DNA of 64,000 nt from Halovenus aranensis (lineage in GTDB: Archaea; Halobacteriota; Halobacteria; Halobacteriales; Haloarculaceae). A program made the translations under genes and the position numbers. The notes beneath the pieces are model-generated. The model did no database searches, was not told the DNA's origin, and saw only the letters and a program-made list of their open reading frames with translations. Where the stretch lies: contig NZ_FNFC01000013.1 in the NCBI RefSeq assembly GCF_900100385.1, positions 1 through 64,000 on the forward strand. The letters are read 5' to 3'. The stretch's first letter is position 1. Each line of letters starts with the position of its first letter. This document shows positions 44,047 to 52,339 of this stretch, one piece after another.

Positions 44047-45951
44047 TTACTCTTTCTGTGCAATTGCGACACGCGAGTCATCAGTTAACGCAAAGAGTAC
44101 CGTCGTCCCATCACGGGACGCGGTAGTGCTGAACGTCAGTGAGTCGACAGTGACTGCATCCCCCGGCGGTGGAACCTGTGCTGACCCGACCTCTGTGCCG
44201 TTACGCGTTACCGTGAGGCTGAACCCGTTCTCGGTTGGAACAAGCACGATTCGGTTGCCAGCGAGAGTTACTGACGCACGTGAGGGGGCAGACGTGAACG
44301 ACCGTTCGCGCGTCGTGTCGGTTTCGAGGTCGACAACGTATACCGAGTCGTTGCCGACGACGTTCCAGCCGGTCCGCTCGGCCCGGACGGTCTCGCGCCA
44401 CCCGACGCCGCCGACCGGTATCGTCGCCGTCCCGTCGTGTTCGAGCACCTCGTCGCTGACAGTCACACTCCAGACGTATCGCCGTTCGCTCACGACGACG
44501 AGCCCGCTGTCTGTCGTCTCCGTCCGCCCGCTGGTGGCGTCTTCGGCGTAGCTCACGTGGTAGTCACCGACCGTGACCGCACCCTCTGGCACGGCATCAC
44601 TCTCCATCCCGAGTGAGTTCCCCGCGACACTCGGCAACGCGATGACCACCGTAACGAGGACCAGCGCGGCAAACAACAGTCGGCGCGATGTTACCGGCAC
44701 ACCGACACCGTCGGGCGCAATCAATACTGCCCCGGGGAGGGCAAGCGCCGGCACGACTGCGGCGACCGACAGCACGGTCATCGTGTCCGTCCCGAAAAGC
44801 GCGACCACGCCGGCAGCGACCCCGACACTCCCGAGCAGCCAGAGAACGGCGACCCCACGAACAGCGGTCGCGACGCGGTCGGTCGCAGCGTTGTTCTCGC
44901 TCGTGGCGACGTAGGTGATGAGCATCGCCAACACGAGGACGAAGACGATACCGATGCCCTGGTATCGGGTGAAGGTCCCGCCGTCTGCCGTCGATAGCTC
45001 CCACAACCCCTGGACTGTCGCCACCAGCACGGTCGCGCCGAACAGGCGTGCCGGGTCCGGCAGGCTGTCGCGGTGCCACAACAGACAGAGCGCGAGTGCG
45101 ACACCGATGAGGAAGCCAAGCAGGTGTGCCTGGACGTTGACACCTGCCCACGCGGGCGGTTGCGGCGGCCCACCCTCCGCGGTTGCCCGGAGAACAGGCG
45201 TCAAAAACGTGTTTAACAGCGTGCTCACCAAACTCGCGCCAAGCAGCGCGACGGCCGTAAGCACCGGATACCGCAGGAGGACGAACCCAAGAAAGGCAAA
45301 CACTGTCCCAGAGAACCCGAGCGACCAACCCAGCGCGTACAGTGAGGTGAGTAAGCTGACCGCGAGGACGACTCCAGGGAAGACGACCAGCGCGCGCACG
45401 ACCGGTCGGTCGCGGAGACGAGAGCCGTCTTCGGTGTCGGTTTCCTCTGGGGCTGGCGTGTCGGGGTCGCCGCTCGGAATCCCTGTGGTGGGGCTCGTAT
45501 CGAACTCGGCCGGTTCTGGAGAGTCGGGCACACGGCTGTCGCCGGAGCCGACGGGGGACCGTGTCGCCGTTCGCTCGTAGGGGTAATGTCCCCAGATAAA
45601 CTCCGCGAGTGGCGCGAGCACCACCGTAGTGAGCATGTTTCCGAGCAGATGTGAGGGCGACGCGTGGGCGAACGCGGAGGTAATCATCCCCGTTACGTAG
45701 GGGTACGCCCAGTTTCGGAAGGCGACGACGACGGGCTCGTTCCAGTGTCGAAGGCCGCTCTGTGCGAACAGATAGAACGCGAAGACGCCGACGATGACGA
45801 CCAGACTCCCCCAGGGGACCCCATAGAGGAACCGGTCGGTGAGCACGCGCCGAACCCGCTGTCTGCCCGCGAGTGAGACGCCAAACAGAACCGCCACGAC
45901 CGCAGTGACAGCGACACCAACCCGTGTCAGTGTCGCGACATCGACTACCAT
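44047..45951 (-). CDS. Rhomboid-family intramembrane serine protease with C-terminal domain
   Basis: 634 residues. The rhomboid fold shows HLLGN at 101-105, GFSG with catalytic Ser214 at 212-215, and the catalytic His276 in NVQAHLLGF. An acidic Pro/Ser/Thr-rich loop of about 55 residues (about 127-181) is inserted between transmembrane segments before the serine helix. Several more membrane helices follow to about residue 450. A beta-rich C-terminal domain of about 160 residues without cysteines comes last, probably outside. Substrates unknown. It is divergent from the CorC-family gene. Confidence 0.85.
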   Translation of the reverse strand: MVVDVATLTRVGVAVTAVVAVLFGVSLAGRQRVRRVLTDRFLYGVPWGSLVVIVGVFAFYLFAQSGLRHWNEPVVVAFRNWAYPYVTGMITSAFAHASPSHLLGNMLTTVVLAPLAEFIWGHYPYERTATRSPVGSGDSRVPDSPEPAEFDTSPTTGIPSGDPDTPAPEETDTEDGSRLRDRPVVRALVVFPGVVLAVSLLTSLYALGWSLGFSGTVFAFLGFVLLRYPVLTAVALLGASLVSTLLNTFLTPVLRATAEGGPPQPPAWAGVNVQAHLLGFLIGVALALCLLWHRDSLPDPARLFGATVLVATVQGLWELSTADGGTFTRYQGIGIVFVLVLAMLITYVATSENNAATDRVATAVRGVAVLWLLGSVGVAAGVVALFGTDTMTVLSVAAVVPALALPGAVLIAPDGVGVPVTSRRLLFAALVLVTVVIALPSVAGNSLGMESDAVPEGAVTVGDYHVSYAEDATSGRTETTDSGLVVVSERRYVWSVTVSDEVLEHDGTATIPVGGVGWRETVRAERTGWNVVGNDSVYVVDLETDTTRERSFTSAPSRASVTLAGNRIVLVPTENGFSLTVTRNGTEVGSAQVPPPGDAVTVDSLTFSTTASRDGTTVLFALTDDSRVAIAQKE

Positions 45952-46112
45952 ATCTGCCCATGAGAACCCGTGGATAGTGAAAGGTTGGGTCCGATTCGGA
46001 GGGGGTAGACGAGTCACGACCTGTGGTGCCGACACCTGCCACCACAGTCAGCGACGGAGACAGTGACACAAACCGGTCGTCCTCGGTTACCGGGGGTTAC
46101 TTCTCTGTTCAC

Positions 46113-47513
46113 ATGGTAGGCGGTAATATGTGGATATCCCTGCTCACAGCACTACCCGGGGGCCGTCTCTTGCAGTACAGTGTGCCAGTCACTGGTGTCG
46201 AACTGGGCCAGACGGCGGTCACCGGTATCGGTATCGGCTTGATTCTGCTCCTCCTCGTCGGGTCGGGCTTTTTCTCCTCGTCCGAGATAGCGCTGTTCTC
46301 TCTGCCCAACCACCAGATTGACGCGATGGTCGAGCAAGGCTTGCGCGGCGCACAAGCGGTCAAGTCACTCAAAGAGAAACCTCACCGTCTGCTCGTGACA
46401 ATTCTCGTGGGAAACAATATCGTCAATATCACGATGTCTTCGATCTCGACGACTATCGTCGGCTTTTATTTCGATGCAGGCACGGCAGTTATCGTCTCGT
46501 CACTCGGCATCACGTCGATGGTGCTGGTATTCGGCGAGAGCGCACCCAAGTCGTATGCCGTTGAAAACACCGAACTCCACGCTCGGCGTGTCGCCATAGG
46601 GCTCACAGTTGTCGAAAAGGTGCTCTGGCCACTCATAACGGTATTCTACTATCTGACGAATCTTGTGAACCGTCTCACCGGCGGGAGTCCGTCTATCGAG
46701 TCGACGTACGTCACGCGGGACGAGATTCGGAACATGATTCAGACCGGCGAGCGCGAGGGTGTTCTCGACGAGGAAGAACGCCAGCGCCTCCAGCGTGCCC
46801 TGCGATTCACCGACGCCAGCGCTAAGGAGGTAATGACCCCTCGCCTCGACATGGCAGCTATCTCCACGGAGGCGACCGTTGAGGAGGCCATCAAGGAGTG
46901 TATCAAATCAGGACATGCCCGCCTGCCCGCGTATGAGGGCTCACTCGACAACGTAATCGGTGTCTTCGACATCCGTGATTTGGAATACTCCAACTACGAC
47001 GTATTCACCGACCGCAAGGTCGAAGACGAGGTCAGTCAGACACTCCACGTTCCCGAGTCCAAGGACGTCGACAAGCTCTTCTCGGAGATGCGTGAGAATC
47101 GGATGCACATGGTCATCGTTGTCGACGAGTTTGGTGCTACCGAGGGCCTCATTACGATGGAGGACATGACAGAGGAAATCGTCGGCGAGATACTAGCAGG
47201 TGACGAAGAGAGTCCGATCAAGTTCGTCGACGACGACACTGTCCTTGTAAACGGCGAGGTCAACATCGAGGAAATCAACGAGGCGCTCGATATCGTACTG
47301 CCAGAAGGCGAGGAATTCGAGAGTATCGCAGGCTTCGTGTTCAATCTCGCGGGCCGCCTGGTCGAGCAAGACGAAGAGTTCGACTACGAGAACGTCACGC
47401 TTCGAGCCGAACAGGTAGAGAACACCCGTATCCAGAAAGTCCAGGTGGCAGTCGACCGCGACACCGCCGAGTCAGTCGACGAAGAACCGCCAGGTGAGAG
47501 CGACTCCGACTGA
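46113..47513 (+). CDS. CNNM/CorC-type transporter protein, DUF21-CBS-CorC_HlyC
   Basis: 466 residues. The DUF21/CNNM membrane domain occupies about 20-200 (SGFFSSSEIALFSLPNHQID near 50). Two CBS domains follow (VMTPRLDMAAIS near 245 opens the pair), and a C-terminal CorC_HlyC domain ends the protein. Homologues export or transport Mg2+ and related cations, with the CBS pair sensing Mg-ATP. The start is ATG 46113; ATG 46128 (MWISLL) is a good alternative. A similar but shorter protein is encoded 1.3 kb downstream, past the tandem Usp gene. Confidence 0.85.
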   Translation: MVGGNMWISLLTALPGGRLLQYSVPVTGVELGQTAVTGIGIGLILLLLVGSGFFSSSEIALFSLPNHQIDAMVEQGLRGAQAVKSLKEKPHRLLVTILVGNNIVNITMSSISTTIVGFYFDAGTAVIVSSLGITSMVLVFGESAPKSYAVENTELHARRVAIGLTVVEKVLWPLITVFYYLTNLVNRLTGGSPSIESTYVTRDEIRNMIQTGEREGVLDEEERQRLQRALRFTDASAKEVMTPRLDMAAISTEATVEEAIKECIKSGHARLPAYEGSLDNVIGVFDIRDLEYSNYDVFTDRKVEDEVSQTLHVPESKDVDKLFSEMRENRMHMVIVVDEFGATEGLITMEDMTEEIVGEILAGDEESPIKFVDDDTVLVNGEVNIEEINEALDIVLPEGEEFESIAGFVFNLAGRLVEQDEEFDYENVTLRAEQVENTRIQKVQVAVDRDTAESVDEEPPGESDSD

Positions 47514-47647
47514 CCAGCGGTGTCTCGCCGGTACTGTCACGTGAACATAACCGATAGTAACCTCACCCTGAGACAGTCGGCACCTCGTACCACCGAGAAA
47601 CGGCACAAACCATTAGGGTATCAGATGACGAACGACCAGTTAGACAA

Positions 47648-48517
47648 ATGTACGAGAACGTCCTGCTCCCGTACGACGGTAGCGATGGTGCAGCCGAGGT
47701 ACTCCATCACGCCAGCGAGATTGCCCACTGGGCCGACGCGACGATCACCGTCCTCTATGTTGCCGACACTGCACGTGACAGTGTCACAGTCGTCGAAGGC
47801 CAGACTGTCGACGTCCTCGAACGACAAGGCAAAGACATTCTCGAGGAGGCCGCAAAAACGCTTGATACCCTCGGGAACACGTACAAGACAGACGTAGTCC
47901 AGGGTAATCCAGCCCCGACCATCGTCGACTACGCCGAACGATACGACCAAGACATCGTCGTGATGCCAACTCACGGCCGTGACGGGGTTTCACGCTACCT
48001 CCTCGGAAGTGTCTCCGAGAAGGTCGTCCGTCTCTCGTCGGTTCCTGTACTCACAGTCCGCATGCAACCCGACGAACAACTAACATTCCCTTACGAGAAC
48101 GTCCTCGTTCCGACCGACGGGAGTACCGCAGCGACACACGCCGCGGAGTCTCTGGTCGAACTCGCGGCGGCGCTGGATGCGACTGTGCACGTCCTGTCTG
48201 TCGTGGACGATACTGTCGGTGAAGCGGATGTCCGTTCGACGGCTTCCGAGACAGAGAGCGAACAAGTCACGACCGACGCCGTCGAAGCTGTCGTCTCAAC
48301 GGCCAACGCCTGCGGAGTGGCGAATACTGTCCGTCATATCGAGTACGGCTCGCCCGTCGAGGAGATACTCGAGAGCGTCGAATCACACGAGATAGACGCT
48401 GTCGGGATGGGGACGACGGGAAAACGCGGGACTGACCGTATCCTTCTCGGAAGTGTGGCAGAAAAAACCGTCCGCTCCGCACCAGTGCCTGTGATGACTA
48501 TCGCGGACTCAAACTGA
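47648..48517 (+). CDS. Tandem universal stress protein (two Usp domains)
   Basis: 289 residues. Two Usp repeats: the first starts MYENVLLPYDGSDGAAEV, the second near residue 151 with YENVLVPTDGSTAATHA. Each ends in a glycine loop: THGRDGVSRYLLGSVSEKV near 110, and GTTGKRGTDRILLGSVAEKT near 260. A fused homodimer is the likely structure. It sits between two CNNM/CorC-type genes, all in the + direction, though with separate gaps. Confidence 0.9.
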   Translation: MYENVLLPYDGSDGAAEVLHHASEIAHWADATITVLYVADTARDSVTVVEGQTVDVLERQGKDILEEAAKTLDTLGNTYKTDVVQGNPAPTIVDYAERYDQDIVVMPTHGRDGVSRYLLGSVSEKVVRLSSVPVLTVRMQPDEQLTFPYENVLVPTDGSTAATHAAESLVELAAALDATVHVLSVVDDTVGEADVRSTASETESEQVTTDAVEAVVSTANACGVANTVRHIEYGSPVEEILESVESHEIDAVGMGTTGKRGTDRILLGSVAEKTVRSAPVPVMTIADSN

Positions 48518-48587
48518 GATTCGACGGCTCCCTGGCCATATCGAACGCATCTCGTGACCTGGCGGTCCGAATGGCCCGGGAAGATTG

Positions 48588-48716
48588 CTACGTAGTCGCT
48601 ACGATATAGCCGGCTGCACCTCCGAGCACAATAACCAGCACTGCGAGGACCAGTAGTATCACGGGGAGCAGACTGGCCTCAGGGGCCGACTCGTCGCTGC
48701 TTGACTTTTCTGCCAT
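48588..48716 (-). CDS. Small single-TM membrane protein (42 aa)
   Basis: An acidic Ser/Glu-rich N-terminus (MAEKSSSDESAPEASLLP) is followed by one hydrophobic helix (VILLVLAVLVIVLGGAAGYI) to the C-terminus. The design is common among haloarchaeal small proteins of unknown role. Its 3' end faces the tandem Usp gene. Confidence rests on the clean hydrophobic helix and acidic head, not on homology. Confidence 0.6.
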   Translation of the reverse strand: MAEKSSSDESAPEASLLPVILLVLAVLVIVLGGAAGYIVATT

Positions 48717-48854
48717 GGTCTGAAATTGGCTCCGTGACACTAAAAATTGGGCCGTTCTCAGCCTGGGACCCACCGCCATTTTACCACTGTGAGACGCTTC
48801 CAGCACGCGCCGTTTCACATACTAATTTATGTCTCCTGTCAGTACCGTCGGATA

Positions 48855-49919
48855 ATGGGCCCTCTGGAAATCGGCTTACGGATATTCGGCGGTATCGTTC
48901 TCATCGGTGTTAACGCCTTCTTCGTCGCCATCGAGTTCGGGCTGACCCGCGCCCGACAGTACCCAAAATCGGAGTTCGACACGCCCGGACTCGAACTGGC
49001 CTGGGAGATGACCAACGACCTGGAGTTCTACCTGACGACCTGTCAGGTCTGGATTTCCGCCACGAGTATCGCGCTCGGTATCATCGCCGAGCCGGGGCTG
49101 GCGGCGCTGTTCGAGCCGCTGTTCGAAAACAGCGCACTCGCTTCAGTCGGCGCTGGCTCGCTGCTTGGCTTCCTGCTCATTAATCTCGTCCACCTGACAC
49201 ACGGTGAGCAGACGCCGACCTACCTTGGCGTCGAGCGTTCGAAACAGGTCTGTCGGTACGGTTCGCGGCCGCTGTACTGGTTCGCGAAGGTTCTCGCCCC
49301 GGCAATCTGGGTCGGTGACTCGGTCGCAAAGGGAACACTTGGCCTGTTCGGCATCGAGATGACCCAGTCTTGGACCGAGACCGGCGAAGACGTCATCGAG
49401 ACACGGGCCGACCTCCGGAACCGGATCGGCTCGGCCCTCGAAGAGGGCGGCCTCCCCGAGGAGCGCCGCGAGGAAGTGATGAACGCCCTGACCGTCGGCG
49501 AACAGTCGGTCCGTGAGGTGATGGTCCCCCCAGAGGAGGTCGTCGCGCTGTCGACCGAAGACGGCGCGGCCAACTTCGAGAAGATGGAAGAACACCCACA
49601 CACGCGGTACCCCCTCATCGGTGACGAACTGAATGACTTCCGTGGCATCGTCTACACGCCAGTGTTGTTCAGGCGACGAGACGAACTCTCGAACGGCTCG
49701 CTCGACTTCGCGGAACTCGCGGCACCGACGATGACGCTCTCGCCGGACACGGACGTAAGCGACGCCATCGACCAGTTCCAGGCAGAGCGCCAGGAACTCG
49801 CGCTGGTCATCGAAGACGGCGAGGTGGTCGGCATGGTGACCGTCACCGACCTGCTCGAAACGATTATGGGCGATATCGCGGACCCTCTCGACGAGGAGAC
49901 CCGCGACATGCTACACTGA
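48855..49919 (+). CDS. CNNM/CorC-type protein lacking CorC_HlyC domain
   Basis: 354 residues. The DUF21/CNNM membrane domain (VNAFFVAIEFGLTRARQYP near 17, HLTHGEQTPTYLGVERSKQV near 115) is followed by a CBS pair to the C-terminus (VREVMVPPEEVVAL near 218). It lacks the CorC_HlyC domain of its neighbour at 46113. ATG 48855 gives the usual short cytoplasmic lead. Cation transport is inferred from the family. Confidence 0.85.
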   Translation: MGPLEIGLRIFGGIVLIGVNAFFVAIEFGLTRARQYPKSEFDTPGLELAWEMTNDLEFYLTTCQVWISATSIALGIIAEPGLAALFEPLFENSALASVGAGSLLGFLLINLVHLTHGEQTPTYLGVERSKQVCRYGSRPLYWFAKVLAPAIWVGDSVAKGTLGLFGIEMTQSWTETGEDVIETRADLRNRIGSALEEGGLPEERREEVMNALTVGEQSVREVMVPPEEVVALSTEDGAANFEKMEEHPHTRYPLIGDELNDFRGIVYTPVLFRRRDELSNGSLDFAELAAPTMTLSPDTDVSDAIDQFQAERQELALVIEDGEVVGMVTVTDLLETIMGDIADPLDEETRDMLH

Positions 49920-49933
49920 GAACGCGGTCGCCG

Positions 49934-51628
49934 CTACTCGTGGAGGCCGCCGACGGATTCGTAGAACGAGGAGGTGAGCGTGTCGGCCATCTCCTCGTCG
50001 CGGTCGATACGGACCTCGATGACGTGAGGCTCGTCGGCTGCTTTTCCGGTTTCGAGCGCGTCGGCGAAGGCGTCGGCCTCCTCGACGCGCGTGCCGACGG
50101 CACCGAAGGCCTCGGCGATTTTCACGAAGTCGGTGTCGTGGAACTCGACGCCGGCAATCGTGTGCTCGCCTTGCATCTGGCGGACCATCCCGAGGCTGGT
50201 GTCGTTCAGGACGACAAACGTCGGCGCGACGCCGTGTTCGACGGCCGTCTCGACACTGTTCATCGTCATGGCGAAGCCGCCGTCACCGGCGACCGAGATG
50301 ACGTCGTTGTCGGTCGTCAGCGCCGCAGAGACCCCCGCGGGCACCGACCAGCCCATGCCGCCGACGCCGCCGCTGCCGAAGTAGGTCCGGACTGCGGGCG
50401 TCTGGAGGTAATAGAGCAGCCAGAAGCGGTTGTTGCCCGAGTCGGCCGTGACGATTGTGTCCTCGTCGACGACGGCTTCGATTTCCTTGATTGCGCGCTG
50501 TGGCTTGACCGGCGAGGCATCCGAGTCACACTCGGGGGCGTGGAACCACTCGCGTGCCTCGCTGGCGCGGTCGAGCGCCCAGTCGTTCTGACCCCCGCCT
50601 GCCTCGGCCAGCGCCTGGAGGCTTTCTTTGGCGTCGCCAATCAGGCCCACGTCGGCCGGATAGACCCAGCCAGCGTTGCGCGTGTCGATGTCTGCGTGGA
50701 TGATTGTCTGCTCGTCGGGCCGGATGAACTCGGGAGCCTGCCAGTTGGTGTCCATCGGGTTCATCCGACAGCCCACCACGAGCAGTGTGTCGGCCTCGCT
50801 GACGACCTGATTGGCTCCTTCGTGGGCGAACGACCCCATGACACCGACTGCTCGGTCGTCGGTCTCGGGATAGGTCGATTTCCCCAGGTAAGACGTGGTG
50901 ACGGCACAGTCGTATGCCTCGGCGACTGCGGCGAGTTCGTCGTAAGCCTGTGCGGCGTGAACGCCGTTGCCCGCGATGATGACCGGGCGCTCGGCCGCCT
51001 CCAGCGCCTCGACGGCCGACTCGGTGTCGGATGCGGTCGGGGCGGAGTCCCACGTCTTGGTCTGTTCGGTACTCTCCCAGGTCGGCGGAATCGGGTCCTC
51101 GGGCATCTCCTCGGTAATTGCGTCGCCGTCGAGGATTATCGCCGTCGGGCCGGGCCGACCCGCGACAGCGTGTTTGAACGCGAGCTGTGTCGACCGGAGC
51201 GTCTCCGTCGGCGTTCGGGGGAACCACCACTCCTTGGCGACGCCGTCGAGGATGCTGGGGAGGCTAAAGCCGCCGTAGTCACCGCGGGCCTGCTGGTAGG
51301 GCGCGAGCGTCGAGTACTCGCCACGCTCGGATGCCTCGGTGAGGACGACCATCGGCGACGAGGAGAGTCTGGCCTCCATCTGTCCCATCATGCCCAGGCT
51401 CCCAATCCACGGCCCCTGTCCGGTCAATACGCCGGGGTTCCCGGTCAGGCGGCCGTGCATCTCGGCCATCACGCTCGCCTCTCGCTCGTCACGGGGACGG
51501 ATGACATCGACATCGGATTCGGGGAGATACTCCAGCAGTTCGATGACGCGACCGCCAGGGTAGCCGAAGACGTACTCGGTGTCCAGTTCTTCGAGTGTCG
51601 TGACCAGTGCGGCTGCTGTCGAGGTCAT
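49934..51628 (-). CDS. ThDP-dependent decarboxylase/acetolactate synthase-like enzyme
   Basis: 564 residues of the ThDP enzyme superfamily. The N-terminal PYR domain includes EYVFGYPGGRVIELLEY and RDEREASVMAEMHGRLTG, with the catalytic glutamate within RDEREAS (about 51). The C-terminal PP domain has the ThDP motif GDGGFAMTMNSVETAVEHG near 440 and NDTSLGMVRQMQGE. Sequence style is closer to acetolactate synthase-like decarboxylases than to IlvB; no IlvN partner is present. The stop region adjoins the CNNM gene (convergent). The start overlaps the stop of the EthD gene by four bases (ATGA), so they are coexpressed. Confidence 0.85.
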   Translation of the reverse strand: MTSTAAALVTTLEELDTEYVFGYPGGRVIELLEYLPESDVDVIRPRDEREASVMAEMHGRLTGNPGVLTGQGPWIGSLGMMGQMEARLSSSPMVVLTEASERGEYSTLAPYQQARGDYGGFSLPSILDGVAKEWWFPRTPTETLRSTQLAFKHAVAGRPGPTAIILDGDAITEEMPEDPIPPTWESTEQTKTWDSAPTASDTESAVEALEAAERPVIIAGNGVHAAQAYDELAAVAEAYDCAVTTSYLGKSTYPETDDRAVGVMGSFAHEGANQVVSEADTLLVVGCRMNPMDTNWQAPEFIRPDEQTIIHADIDTRNAGWVYPADVGLIGDAKESLQALAEAGGGQNDWALDRASEAREWFHAPECDSDASPVKPQRAIKEIEAVVDEDTIVTADSGNNRFWLLYYLQTPAVRTYFGSGGVGGMGWSVPAGVSAALTTDNDVISVAGDGGFAMTMNSVETAVEHGVAPTFVVLNDTSLGMVRQMQGEHTIAGVEFHDTDFVKIAEAFGAVGTRVEEADAFADALETGKAADEPHVIEVRIDRDEEMADTLTSSFYESVGGLHE

Positions 51629-51945
51629 TGCTCGTCGACGTGGACGTTCTCTTCGACAATCATCCGCGGCCCGACACCGACGTCGATGAACTCCTCAGCG
51701 TCGGCTTGTACCTCCTGACCGATTTCGGAGTCGAAGGCTGCCCCGAGTGCAGCCATATCCTCGAACCCGAGTTCGAGCACGCCGTCGTACTCGGCCTTCT
51801 CGGGGTCGGTCGGGACCGACGTGCTGTAATACTGCAGCCCGGGTAGTTGCTTCGCGAGCTCACCGTGTTCGCCCTGCCAGCGCTCGACGAACTCCTCGTG
51901 ACTCATCCCGTCTTTCCGGTGGAGAAAGTCGACTATCTTGACCAT
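51625..51945 (-). CDS. EthD-family ferredoxin-like fold protein
   Basis: 106 residues. The EthD pattern (MVKIVDFLHRKDGMSHEEFV, then WQGEHGELAKQLPGLQYY) is a dimeric alpha/beta barrel family of uncertain biochemical role, sometimes linked to degradation pathways. It is translationally coupled to the ThDP enzyme downstream. That coupling suggests it acts on the same pathway, perhaps on the substrate or product. Confidence 0.85.
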   Translation of the reverse strand: MVKIVDFLHRKDGMSHEEFVERWQGEHGELAKQLPGLQYYSTSVPTDPEKAEYDGVLELGFEDMAALGAAFDSEIGQEVQADAEEFIDVGVGPRMIVEENVHVDEQ

Positions 51946-52038
51946 ACGAGTTGGTTGTCACGCGCGGGCGACTTTGCTGTTCTGGTCCGTCTCTTGGTGC
52001 CGTGTCACATGCAATGCAGAGATTTCTGCCGGCACCCC

Positions 52039-52245
52039 TCAGGCGAACACACGGTTGTAGAGAACGCCCAGGACTACGGTGAACACGAGCGCCAGCACGG
52101 CGACGACCACGACTTGGGCGGCCAGCGTATCGGCGACGGTAACGGCAATGAGCGCAGCACCGCCCGCCGCGAACACTCGACTCACGACACGCGCGCCGCG
52201 CGAGTCGATTCGTGTCGACTGAAGAAACGACGCGTCAGAAGACAT
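52039..52245 (-). CDS. Small two-TM membrane protein (68 aa)
   Basis: 68 residues starting MSSDASFLQSTRIDSRGARV, with two hydrophobic segments (about 24-42 and 46-64) ending VLYNRVFA. Position, composition and clean membrane pattern support a real gene. Function unknown. It lies between the EthD gene and the HPP-Usp gene, all in the minus direction. Confidence 0.65.
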   Translation of the reverse strand: MSSDASFLQSTRIDSRGARVVSRVFAAGGAALIAVTVADTLAAQVVVVAVLALVFTVVLGVLYNRVFA

Positions 52246-52339
52246 TACACACGCCCTCGTTCCATGATAGCGAAACGTTCGGGCGGTCGATTGTTAACGG
52301 TTTCCTCCCCGGCCGCCGACGGGACCGTACCGGACGCAC

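Noticed and set aside
44597-46069. Second minus-strand frame across the rhomboid gene
   Set aside because: Arg-rich out-of-frame reading of the rhomboid gene, which has intact catalytic motifs in its own frame.
49940-51718. 592-codon plus-strand frame opposite the ThDP enzyme
   Set aside because: Antisense shadow; the minus-strand frame carries ThDP motifs and its overlap with the EthD gene is typical of real operons.
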